Source: Chitinophagales bacterium
GTDB taxonomy: Bacteria > Bacteroidota > Bacteroidia > Chitinophagales > UBA10324
NCBI GenBank assembly: GCA_013695715.1
Contig: JACCZZ010000119.1
Span: 1-8,281, forward strand
Direction of reading: 5' to 3'
DNA length: 8,281 nucleotides
Positions 1 through 5,796 of this stretch are shown piece after piece. A program made the translations under genes and the position numbers. Each line of letters opens with the position of its first letter. Positions within the stretch are counted from its first letter, which is position 1. Below the pieces are notes generated by a model. It ran no database searches. It saw only the letters and a program-made list of their open reading frames with translations, and was not told where the DNA came from.

Positions 1-463
1 TAATTTTAGGTCCTGCATTAGCTTTAGGTACACGCACATATTCAGCCTGACCGCCATTGTAACCTCCATACAGATCAGTATAGCCAAACATGCCTCCGCC
101 TTTCCCTTTTAAAAGATCACCCTCGGGACCATACATTTTAGGGTTAGTATTTACACAATTTGGGTGAAAGCCCTGAGCACAAAAGAAACATTGGCCACAC
201 GCAATGGTAAAAGGAACAACAACCCGATCACCCTTTTTTACTCTCGTAACTGCAGGTCCTGCTTCTACAACAATGCCCATAAATTCATGTCCTAAAACCT
301 GATCTCTCAGTTGTGGCACAAATCCATCATAAATATGAAGGTCAGAACCGCATATGGCTGTTAAGGTGATTTGTAAAATAATATCATCAGGTTGTTCAAT
401 CCGTGGATCCGGCACATTATCTACACTGATATCTCCAATCTTGTGAAATACTGCTGCTTTCAT
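1..463 (-). CDS. Zinc-dependent alcohol dehydrogenase, N-terminal part (3' end beyond the window)
   Basis: The 154 residues seen form the GroES-like catalytic half of a medium-chain dehydrogenase, which oxidises an alcohol or hydroxymethyl substrate with NAD(P) in the cytoplasm. Visible ligands are Cys38 (in ICGSD) and His59-Glu60 (in GHEFMG) for the catalytic zinc, and Cys89, Cys92, Cys95 and Cys103 for the structural zinc. The glycine-rich insert around 119-138 and the GGQAEYVRVP stretch resemble the glutathione-independent formaldehyde-dehydrogenase-like branch, which is usually near 390 residues; the Rossmann domain therefore lies outside the window. The ATG at 461-463 is chosen because MKAAVFHKIG is a normal family N-terminus; no Shine-Dalgarno sequence precedes it. 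The family is certain; the substrate cannot be read from the sequence. Confidence 0.93.
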   Translation of the reverse strand, partial: MKAAVFHKIGDISVDNVPDPRIEQPDDIILQITLTAICGSDLHIYDGFVPQLRDQVLGHEFMGIVVEAGPAVTRVKKGDRVVVPFTIACGQCFFCAQGFHPNCVNTNPKMYGPEGDLLKGKGGGMFGYTDLYGGYNGGQAEYVRVPKANAGPKI

Positions 464-826
464 GATAATATTTTGTTTGGGATTAACGATGAACAACGTC
501 AATTTAAAAATTGAGCCAATGATGTTCAAAGGTGATCACACAATTTAAGAATGCTTACATGAGTAAAACATTACCCGCATTTATCTTGCAGATGGGAAAA
601 GGATTCTATAAAGTAGTAAGGTTTGACACCAATATTATTGCAACTATAAGCATATTCGCTGAAAAGATTTATATAAAGAATACCCTCTTAATGAAGAATT
701 TGGAGCAAAGTAAAACCTAACTCATAAACATTTCGTAATTTTTTTTATTTCTGAAATATTATTGATGAGCATTTCTGAAATATTATTGATGAGCATTGAT
801 TAAAATGTTTGAACGCGGTAAATTCA
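464..826. other. Gene-poor interval between the alcohol dehydrogenase and DinB genes
   Basis: This 363-base stretch is AT-rich. Its only open frame of note (532-720, plus, GTG start, 62 codons) encodes a low-complexity, family-less peptide with no ribosome site or promoter, and I do not regard it as a gene. The stretch lies upstream of the alcohol dehydrogenase and downstream of the DinB gene, both on the minus strand, so it should hold a terminator for one and a promoter for the other. I see neither clearly: CAAAGGTG at 527-534 is one base off a minus-strand -7 box and has no matching -33 element. The tandem duplication at 747-797 is the one clear structure. Confidence 0.6.
747..797. repeat. 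Perfect 24-base tandem duplication (2.1 copies)
   Basis: Bases 747-770 are repeated exactly at 771-794, and three more bases (ATT, 795-797) begin a third copy. The unit starts with the interrupted palindrome ATTTCTGAAAT and goes on with AATATTATTGATGAGC. It ends 29 bases beyond the stop of the DinB-like gene and is preceded by a run of T at 739-746. Complete identity suggests a recent slippage event. The 24-base period is not a whole number of helical turns, which argues somewhat against paired operators. Confidence 0.9.
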
Positions 827-1321
827 TTACATATACTTCATCGCTTCAAGTCCTAATAATCTTCTCCATAATGCAATTTGACCGATGATGTTAGCTTCTC
901 GGTAGATTATGAAAGTGAGCATATTAAAGTAAGTCATGTTCATACCTGGCATCTCAAACGGACTGTCGAGCTTTTCATCGTGTACATTTGCGAAAGCATC
1001 TCTTAACATAGGTGTGATGGACTCCCAATCTTTTTTAAATTCAGCAAGAGGCGGATAAGTGATGTTGTCCTGAATCCCTTTGTTATCCTTGAAGAGTTCA
1101 TCTGCCGCTTGCTTACGATCAATTCCGAGAGCTTTAGCTATTTCAAATCTTTGCTGAACCAGGCTTCCGGTAAGCCATGCAACGTGATTTGCTTTTGTGT
1201 TTAAGCGATTATGTGCGTCTTTATCCGAAATGCCGTCAAAAGCACTGGAGAAGAAAGTAGTATGCATATCATACAGCACAGTAAGTGGATACATTCGGTT
1301 GCTTAAAGTTTTTGTTTCCAT
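827..1321 (-). CDS. DinB-like four-helix-bundle protein lacking two metal-binding histidines
   Basis: The 164-residue length, the four amphipathic helices and the C-terminal pattern GQIALWRRLLG fit the DinB/YfiT superfamily. Its characterised members are metal-dependent enzymes, such as bacillithiol-type S-transferases and mycothiol-dependent isomerases. The first ligand is kept as His46 in NHVAWL. The helix-4 motif, normally HxxxHxGQ, reads REANIIGQ at 141-148, so both later histidines are replaced (Arg141 and Ile145). Either metal binding is lost or this is a non-enzymatic branch. The ATG at 1319-1321 is the first in frame, after an A-rich leader. The gene lies 119 bases downstream of the broken GyrI-like gene on the same strand and could once have shared its transcript. 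Family confidence is fairly high; function is unknown. Confidence 0.82.
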   Translation of the reverse strand: METKTLSNRMYPLTVLYDMHTTFFSSAFDGISDKDAHNRLNTKANHVAWLTGSLVQQRFEIAKALGIDRKQAADELFKDNKGIQDNITYPPLAEFKKDWESITPMLRDAFANVHDEKLDSPFEMPGMNMTYFNMLTFIIYREANIIGQIALWRRLLGLEAMKYM

Positions 1322-1389
1322 TTTTATTATATTTTGATGTTAGTTATTTGAAGAATTAAAAAGCTATGTGTAAATAAAGCAGAGAAAAT

Positions 1390-1409
1390 TTTGAAAAGCC
1401 ATTTTCAAA
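1390..1409 (-). terminator. Perfect 8-bp inverted repeat with a 4-base loop, possible weak terminator or operator
   Basis: TTTGAAAA and TTTTCAAA flank the loop GCCA. Read on the minus strand, the hairpin lies 31 bases after the stop of the broken GyrI-like gene and is followed by ATTTTCTCT, which is only loosely T-rich. The stem is almost all A-T, so as a terminator it would be weak. It also lies about 70 bases upstream of the DinB start, so a regulator site is the alternative. Confidence 0.35.
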
Positions 1410-1440
1410 TGGTTAATTAATTTATTGCAGTTCGTGTTGA

Positions 1441-1855
1441 TTATTCTTTTGTAGCGTCAATTCTTACCATACACAGCATCTCGTCATCGTTCTTGTACCA
1501 TTCCACACAAGGCTTGGTTTTATCAATTTTTGCATTCTGACAAATCTTACTGAAAAGATATTTAATTGAGTCTGTTTCTTTCGCCAGTCAAGCAATCTTA
1601 CAGTCAGGTATTCACCTTTTTCAATAATATACCGCTTACAATTATAGTTTTCTGTTTCACCTTCGTATTTTTCTTCTGCAGCCGCTTTATATGTAAACCC
1701 TTCTCAGTCATTTCACTAATGCCAAAATAAGATCGGTCAACTTCTTCTGAGATCATGGTTACTAATTTATCAAAAGCATCCCCAATACCTTCAGGGAAAT
1801 TTTCAACTTCAATTCCAAATACTTTTAAATCCTTTTCAAGAGTATACATTTCCAT
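1441..1855 (-). pseudogene. GyrI-like effector-binding-domain protein, broken by two frameshifts
   Basis: Three reading frames joined end to end give one coherent 138-residue protein running from MEMYTLEKDLKVFG to MVRIDATKE. The first shift is near 1698-1705 (after GISEMTE, continuing GFTYKAAAEEKYEGE). The second is near 1584-1585 (after EYLTVRLLDW, continuing KETDSIKYLFSKICQ). In both places, adding one G on the coding strand restores the frame. The pattern IEKGEYLTV followed by a C-terminal CVEWYKNDDEM resembles Bacteroidota members of the GyrI-like/AraC effector-binding fold, which bind small molecules. As read, translation stops at 1604. The ATG at 1853-1855 is preferred because a promoter lies just upstream; longer in-frame starts (ATG at 1879, GTG at 1972) run into that promoter or the neighbouring gene. 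A sequencing or assembly error is possible. Confidence 0.8.
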
Positions 1856-1872
1856 ATTATCATTTTGAAAGG

Positions 1873-1900
1873 CAAACATAGGTTTAGCAATGTCTTTCAA
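1873..1900 (-). promoter_or_regulatory. Bacteroidota-type promoter for the GyrI-like gene
   Basis: On the minus strand TTG (1900-1898), a 17-base spacer and TATGTTTG (1880-1873) match the -33/-7 consensus TTG...TAnnTTTG. The implied start of transcription lies a few bases beyond 1873, leaving a leader of roughly a dozen bases before the ATG at 1855. This supports that start codon. Confidence 0.55.
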
Positions 1901-1928
1901 CAGGGTGTAAATACGGCAATCTAAAGGG

Positions 1929-1958
1929 TTGATTGCGACAATTTCTTGTTTACTTTTG
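1929..1958 (+). promoter_or_regulatory. Bacteroidota-type promoter for the AraC/DJ-1 regulator
   Basis: TTG (1929-1931), a 19-base spacer and TACTTTTG (1951-1958) match the -33/-7 consensus exactly. Only five bases separate the -7 box from the ATG at 1964, so the transcript would be leaderless or nearly so. Its -33 element is 28 bases from that of the opposing promoter, back to back. Confidence 0.5.
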
Positions 1959-1963
1959 CTTTC

Positions 1964-2944
1964 ATGAAGCACATATCTATCCTTGTTCCCAAAGGGGCAA
2001 TTTTAGGGAGCCTTGAAGGCTCTCGTCAGATGTTTACTCAGGTGAATGAATTTTTTAAAGCCAGGGGAGCTCCACCATTATTTAAAGTGCAACTGGTAGG
2101 GCTTTCAAAAGAGACGCCCTTAAGCGGTGGCCTATTTACCGCAAATGCCGATGTACTACTGGAAGATGTAAAGAAGACTAACCTGATTATTATACCTGCC
2201 CTTGATGGCGATATAAAGGACGCTTTGGAAAAGAACCATGATTTTGTTCCATGGATCATAAAGCAATATAAAGGAGGGGCTGAAGTTGCAAGCCTCTGTT
2301 TGGGAGCTTTTCTACTTGCATCAACAGGTTTATTAAATGGCCGCAAGTGTGCAACACATTGGATGGCTGAAAACCAATTCAGGCAAATGTTTCCTGATGT
2401 GAACCTAGTGACTGAGAAAATCATCACTGATGAACAGGGCATCTATTGCAGTGGGGGTGCATTCTCTTACCTGAACCTTATTTTATACCTGATAGAAAAA
2501 TATGCGGGCCGTGATATAGCCGTCCTTGCTGCTAAAGTATTTGCAATAGAGATAGATCGCGACAGCCAGTTGTCCTTTACCATTTTCCAGGGGCAAAAGG
2601 AACATGACGATGCGCCCATAAAACAAGCGCAGGAGTTTATTGAAAAAAATTACCAGGATAAAATAACCGTAGATCAGTTGACCTCAATGGTAGCGCTGAG
2701 CCGGAGAAACCTGGAGCGTAGGTTTAAAAAAGCTACTTCCAATACAGTTGTAGAATATATTCAAAGGGTGAAAATGGAAGCTGCGAAAAAAACCCTCGAA
2801 AACGGCAGAAAGAATATCAACGAAGTGATGTATGATGTGGGCTATTCCGATACAAAAGCTTTCAGAACCATCTTTAAAAAAGTTACAGGATTACCGCCAG
2901 TCGAATACAGAAACAAATACAATAAGGATGCGGTGGCTGTGTAA
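1964..2944 (+). CDS. GlxA-like transcription regulator (DJ-1/PfpI domain plus AraC helix-turn-helix)
   Basis: The 326-residue protein is a probable cytoplasmic DNA-binding regulator. Residues 3 to about 190 form a DJ-1/PfpI (class I amidotransferase-like) domain, with the nucleophile-elbow sequence ASLCLGAFLLAS placing Cys112 in the usual position. About 218-320 is a double helix-turn-helix AraC domain, recognisable from VDQLTSMVALSRRNLERRFKK and the second-helix signature INEVMYDVGYSDTKAFRTIFKK. Length is normal for this family (about 320). The ATG at 1964 is preferred over an in-frame TTG at 1946, because the first beta strand (ISILVPKGA) starts directly after it and the TTG lies upstream of the -7 box. 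The gene is divergent from the broken GyrI-like gene, a usual arrangement for a regulator and its target. The ligand is unknown. Confidence 0.92.
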   Translation: MKHISILVPKGAILGSLEGSRQMFTQVNEFFKARGAPPLFKVQLVGLSKETPLSGGLFTANADVLLEDVKKTNLIIIPALDGDIKDALEKNHDFVPWIIKQYKGGAEVASLCLGAFLLASTGLLNGRKCATHWMAENQFRQMFPDVNLVTEKIITDEQGIYCSGGAFSYLNLILYLIEKYAGRDIAVLAAKVFAIEIDRDSQLSFTIFQGQKEHDDAPIKQAQEFIEKNYQDKITVDQLTSMVALSRRNLERRFKKATSNTVVEYIQRVKMEAAKKTLENGRKNINEVMYDVGYSDTKAFRTIFKKVTGLPPVEYRNKYNKDAVAV

Positions 2945-2997
2945 TTTGATAAAGGTAAATTTTGACGTCACATTGATTACGGAATGAAGTGTTAATT

Positions 2998-3681
2998 TCA
3001 TTTCTCAACTGAAGTTATATATCTATTAAAGGGTGATATTTTCCTCAGCAACCAAAAAGATAAAATGATCCATGCGAAGCCAAAGCAATAGCCTGCGATG
3101 ACATCTGTAGGATAGTGAACATGCAGGATGATCCTGCTCATTCCGATTAGAAAAGAAAACAGTAGCAGTAGGATGGATAGCAGCCATTTCTGCCACAGTT
3201 TCATCCTCCCTTCAATAATGAGATAGATTAAAACACAGCTAAAGATAAATGAGGAAATAGTATGGCCGCTGGGAAAGCTGAATGTGGTGATTCCTTTGAT
3301 GATTGGTGAATCTGGCCTGTTTCGATGAAAAAATTCTTTCATTGCAAAGGTTAAAGCGGTGCTTGTTAATGCGACTACAGACACATCAATAGCTTGTCGT
3401 AATCTCATACGGAAAATAAGGGATCCAACAAGTATTACATACGCAGTCACTAAAAAATTGCTCGAACCAAAAAACGTCATTATCTGCATCAGATGAATAA
3501 AATTAAGGCTTGATAGTGGCGATAATAAGGCAAATACCTTTTTGTCAAATCCATTTTCATTTTCTAAAACCGCTTCTTCTGCAATAAAGCCAAACAATAG
3601 AAGTGAAAAGATGAACATGGCAATCACGATAAGCATTTTTAGCGTCACTGCCTGTAAAAAGGGCTTTAGCTTTTTATTCAT
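2998..3681 (-). CDS. PAP2-family membrane phosphatase
   Basis: This 227-residue integral membrane protein has all three type-2 phosphatidic acid phosphatase motifs: K-x6-RP (Lys115 to Arg122-Pro123), PSGH (137-140) and SR-x5-H-x3-D (Ser182-Arg183, His189, Asp193). About six hydrophobic segments are visible (near 13-33, 76-90, 97-113, 141-157, 165-181 and 196-212). The family removes phosphate from lipid substrates such as phosphatidate, phosphatidylglycerophosphate or undecaprenyl pyrophosphate, usually on the outer face of the inner membrane; which one applies here is not visible. Translation starts at the ATG at 3679-3681. The gene lies 77 bases downstream of the lipid kinase on the same strand with no strong promoter between them, so a shared transcript is likely. 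It converges with the AraC regulator gene across 53 bases without an obvious terminator. Confidence 0.93.
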   Translation of the reverse strand: MNKKLKPFLQAVTLKMLIVIAMFIFSLLLFGFIAEEAVLENENGFDKKVFALLSPLSSLNFIHLMQIMTFFGSSNFLVTAYVILVGSLIFRMRLRQAIDVSVVALTSTALTFAMKEFFHRNRPDSPIIKGITTFSFPSGHTISSFIFSCVLIYLIIEGRMKLWQKWLLSILLLLFSFLIGMSRIILHVHYPTDVIAGYCFGFAWIILSFWLLRKISPFNRYITSVEK

Positions 3682-3758
3682 TAAACAAAGATTAAATATT
3701 CAAGCATTGCAGAAACATGGGTCGGGATTATCGTTCTTAATTCAATTGCTATCTCCCT

Positions 3759-4664
3759 TCACCATATTCTCCGCTCCTTATCAAGAGGAAGCATGATGCT
3801 GAGGGATGCGGGAAGAATCTTTGCTTGTAACCCCTTTACTTTACCCCTGTACTCACCATCAACCTGGAAATAAGCGTGATGACGGAGCGTAATGCTAACC
3901 TGGTCGGTTTGAACAATCTCAATTTTGTCAGGATCAAAAGGCTTATGGGTGATTACCATTTTTAACAATTCCCTTATCGACAATCTTCGCACAATTACAA
4001 GCTCAAACTTACCGTCGTAAAGATCCCCTTCAGGGTTGATGATGGCACCAGTTCCATAAGTACGGGAATTTGCCAGAACGACCATGTATGCACTGCGAAC
4101 CAGGTGATCTTCAGAGGTTGTTATTTCAACCAGCATATATCTTTTTTCGCTCAATACTCTGAAGATTGCCTTGGCATATCCCCACATTCCACGGACCTCA
4201 TTGTTTTCATAATGCTTAATAAGCAAAGCATTCAAGCCGATGTCGCTGAGATGAATTGAGATCTCTTTATCATTTATCCTGATTACATCGATCTTTTTAA
4301 CCGCACCATTATTTATTATTTGAAGCGCTTCATCAACATCTTCCGAGATACCAAGTTCTTTTGCCATTCCGTTTGCAGAACCTGCCGGTAAAATGCCCAA
4401 TGTAATGTCTGTGTGGAGCAATTGCTCTGCAACCATCTTTATTGTGCCATCGCCACCCACAGCAACCACTTTATGGGGCTTGTATTTAGCGATATTAGTC
4501 TTCAATTCAGATTCATCATCTTCGCCCTTGAGCTTATGAATGCTAATTTGATTCGGACTATCGTTAAAGCGATTATTGATCTCTTCTTCCCAATCTTTGT
4601 TTTGTTTTCCTCCGGAAATAGGATTAATGACAAATAGTACTTTTAATTGCCCATTAATAGTCAT
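3759..4664 (-). CDS. Diacylglycerol kinase family lipid kinase (YegS/DagK-like)
   Basis: The 301-residue protein has the two-domain layout of soluble bacterial lipid kinases, which phosphorylate diacylglycerol or a related lipid with ATP. NPISGG (14-19) and GGDGT (70-74) form the nucleotide-binding core. LPAGSANGMA (92-101) takes the place of the usual P-x-GT-x-ND-x-A loop, with Gly at the Asp position. GDLYDGKFELVIV (213-225) and FQVDGE (266-271) are the conserved C-terminal beta-sandwich motifs. Length is typical (about 300). The ATG at 4664 is chosen, giving MTINGQLKVLFVINP; an ATG at 4679 is possible, while one at 4724 would overlap the divergent APP1 gene by 30 bases. The PAP2 gene follows on the same strand, so product formation and removal may be co-expressed. 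The exact lipid substrate is unproven. Confidence 0.92.
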   Translation of the reverse strand: MTINGQLKVLFVINPISGGKQNKDWEEEINNRFNDSPNQISIHKLKGEDDESELKTNIAKYKPHKVVAVGGDGTIKMVAEQLLHTDITLGILPAGSANGMAKELGISEDVDEALQIINNGAVKKIDVIRINDKEISIHLSDIGLNALLIKHYENNEVRGMWGYAKAIFRVLSEKRYMLVEITTSEDHLVRSAYMVVLANSRTYGTGAIINPEGDLYDGKFELVIVRRLSIRELLKMVITHKPFDPDKIEIVQTDQVSITLRHHAYFQVDGEYRGKVKGLQAKILPASLSIMLPLDKERRIW

Positions 4665-4666
4665 AT

Positions 4667-4678
4667 TGCTGTACAGCA
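4667..4678. promoter_or_regulatory. 12-base perfect palindrome between divergent lipid genes, possible operator
   Basis: TGCTGTACAGCA is fully self-complementary and lies in the 30 bases that separate the lipid-kinase ATG (4664) from the APP1 ATG (4695). A dimeric regulator bound here would touch both starts. If the kinase instead starts at 4679, the palindrome becomes its first codons. No -33/-7 promoter was found close by for either gene, so the promoters may sit inside the opposing coding regions or be of another type. Confidence 0.4.
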
Positions 4679-4694
4679 TTAATTGAACTGAAAA

Positions 4695-5756
4695 ATGCAA
4701 ACTACTAAAACAAAATACAACCATTCAAAGCCAGAGCAAGTAAGAATTACTTGGAAGCAAAAACTTATGCAGTGGCTACGGCTGACCAGTGAACTGACCG
4801 TAAAACTCTATAATGGATATGGCAACACTCAAAATTCAATCATCTATGGTCATGTTCTTTCACTGCGTCCCTTATCAAGAAAAAATTATAGAAAAAGTTT
4901 GTTAATTAACTTACTTGCATTAATCAGATTGTTTATTGTAAGACCGGTTGAAGGTGCAGTTGTACAGTTAAAATCAGGTGAAACATTGATAACTACGACC
5001 ACAGATGCCGGTGGTTTTTTTAAGCTTGAATGGGAGACTGAAACTCCACCTGTATTCGGATTGCATGAGGTGGAGGTAGAATTGCTGAACGCCGCAGGTC
5101 AGGTAATTAAAACAGGTCGTGGTTCAGTGTTCATCCCTCATCTCACGCAATATGCTTTTATCTCAGATATAGACGATACATTTCTGATATCCCATTCGTC
5201 AAGCCTGCGTAAAAGATTACTCGTTTTATTTACAAACAACGCTCGAAGCAGAAAGCCCTTTGAAGGTGTGGTAAACCATTACCGTTTGCTTATGAATGCA
5301 CAAACGAATGAAGCAGAGCCAAATCCTTTTTTTTATGTTTCCAGCAGTGAATGGAACTTGTATGATTACCTCGTGGAATTTATAAGAGTGAATAAACTTC
5401 CTGAAGGAGTTTTTTTGCTGAACACTTTGAAAATATTCAGCCAGATGATGAAAACTGGTCAGAATAACCATGCTACAAAGTTCACCCGCATCGTTCGGGT
5501 ACTGGAAGCTTTCCCAAACCAAAAATTTGTTTTACTTGGCGACAGCTCTCAGCACGACCCCGAGATATATGCCTCTTTAGCAGAACATTTCCCGGGTAAA
5601 ATCCATGCGGTATATATCAGGGACATCTATCAGCCAAACAGGGGAAAAGTAGCGAAGATTTTAGCTAAGCTGGAAGACACCGGTGTGCCTTTTTGTTTCT
5701 TTACACATAGTTCAGATGCCATAAGTCATTCAAGAAAAATCGGCCTAATTGAGTAA
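4695..5756 (+). CDS. APP1-type phosphatase (DUF2183, HAD-like), putative phosphatidate phosphatase
   Basis: The 353-residue protein combines an N-terminal beta-rich domain (about 35-150, with the VEGAVV...TTTDAGGFFKLEW pattern of a transthyretin-like sandwich) and a C-terminal APP1 catalytic domain. HAD motif I is DIDDT (158-162), with Asp158 as nucleophile and Asp160 as acid/base. The serine-rich VSSSEWNLYD (215-224) fits motif II, Lys262 motif III, and LGDSSQHDPEIY (281-292) supplies the acidic motif IV. Yeast App1 dephosphorylates phosphatidate to diacylglycerol; bacterial activity is inferred. There is no signal peptide. The ATG at 4695 is the first in frame; an alternative at 4767 would still keep the whole recognised domain. 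It is divergent from the lipid kinase and 40 bases upstream of the M1 peptidase. Confidence 0.9.
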   Translation: MQTTKTKYNHSKPEQVRITWKQKLMQWLRLTSELTVKLYNGYGNTQNSIIYGHVLSLRPLSRKNYRKSLLINLLALIRLFIVRPVEGAVVQLKSGETLITTTTDAGGFFKLEWETETPPVFGLHEVEVELLNAAGQVIKTGRGSVFIPHLTQYAFISDIDDTFLISHSSSLRKRLLVLFTNNARSRKPFEGVVNHYRLLMNAQTNEAEPNPFFYVSSSEWNLYDYLVEFIRVNKLPEGVFLLNTLKIFSQMMKTGQNNHATKFTRIVRVLEAFPNQKFVLLGDSSQHDPEIYASLAEHFPGKIHAVYIRDIYQPNRGKVAKILAKLEDTGVPFCFFTHSSDAISHSRKIGLIE

Positions 5757-5796
5757 TTGTTGAAGCAGTGTCATCTATTTACGCTCATAAATTATT

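Noticed and set aside
532..720. 62-codon plus-strand open frame in the left intergenic stretch
   Set aside because: It has a GTG start with no ribosome site or promoter, an unremarkable low-complexity sequence and no recognisable family; it fits chance in AT-rich DNA.
2038..2442. 134-codon minus-strand frame
   Set aside because: It lies wholly inside the regulator gene and mirrors its DJ-1 domain codons; no family features.
2963..2970. TGACGTCA palindrome between the convergent regulator and PAP2 genes
   Set aside because: It is only eight bases long, does not extend further, and lies where no promoter is expected.
3542..3796. 84-codon plus-strand frame
   Set aside because: It runs antisense to the starts and ends of the PAP2 and lipid-kinase genes, with no protein features of its own.
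4665..4724. Longer lipid-kinase start at the ATG at 4722-4724
   Set aside because: It adds 20 residues not typical of the family and overlaps the first codons of the divergent APP1 gene.
4901..4910. GTTAATTAAC palindrome
   Set aside because: It is within the APP1-type coding region (encoding part of LLINLL) and is expected by chance in AT-rich DNA.
5226..5522. 98-codon minus-strand frame
   Set aside because: It is antisense to the catalytic domain of the APP1-type gene; no motif, promoter or start site supports it.
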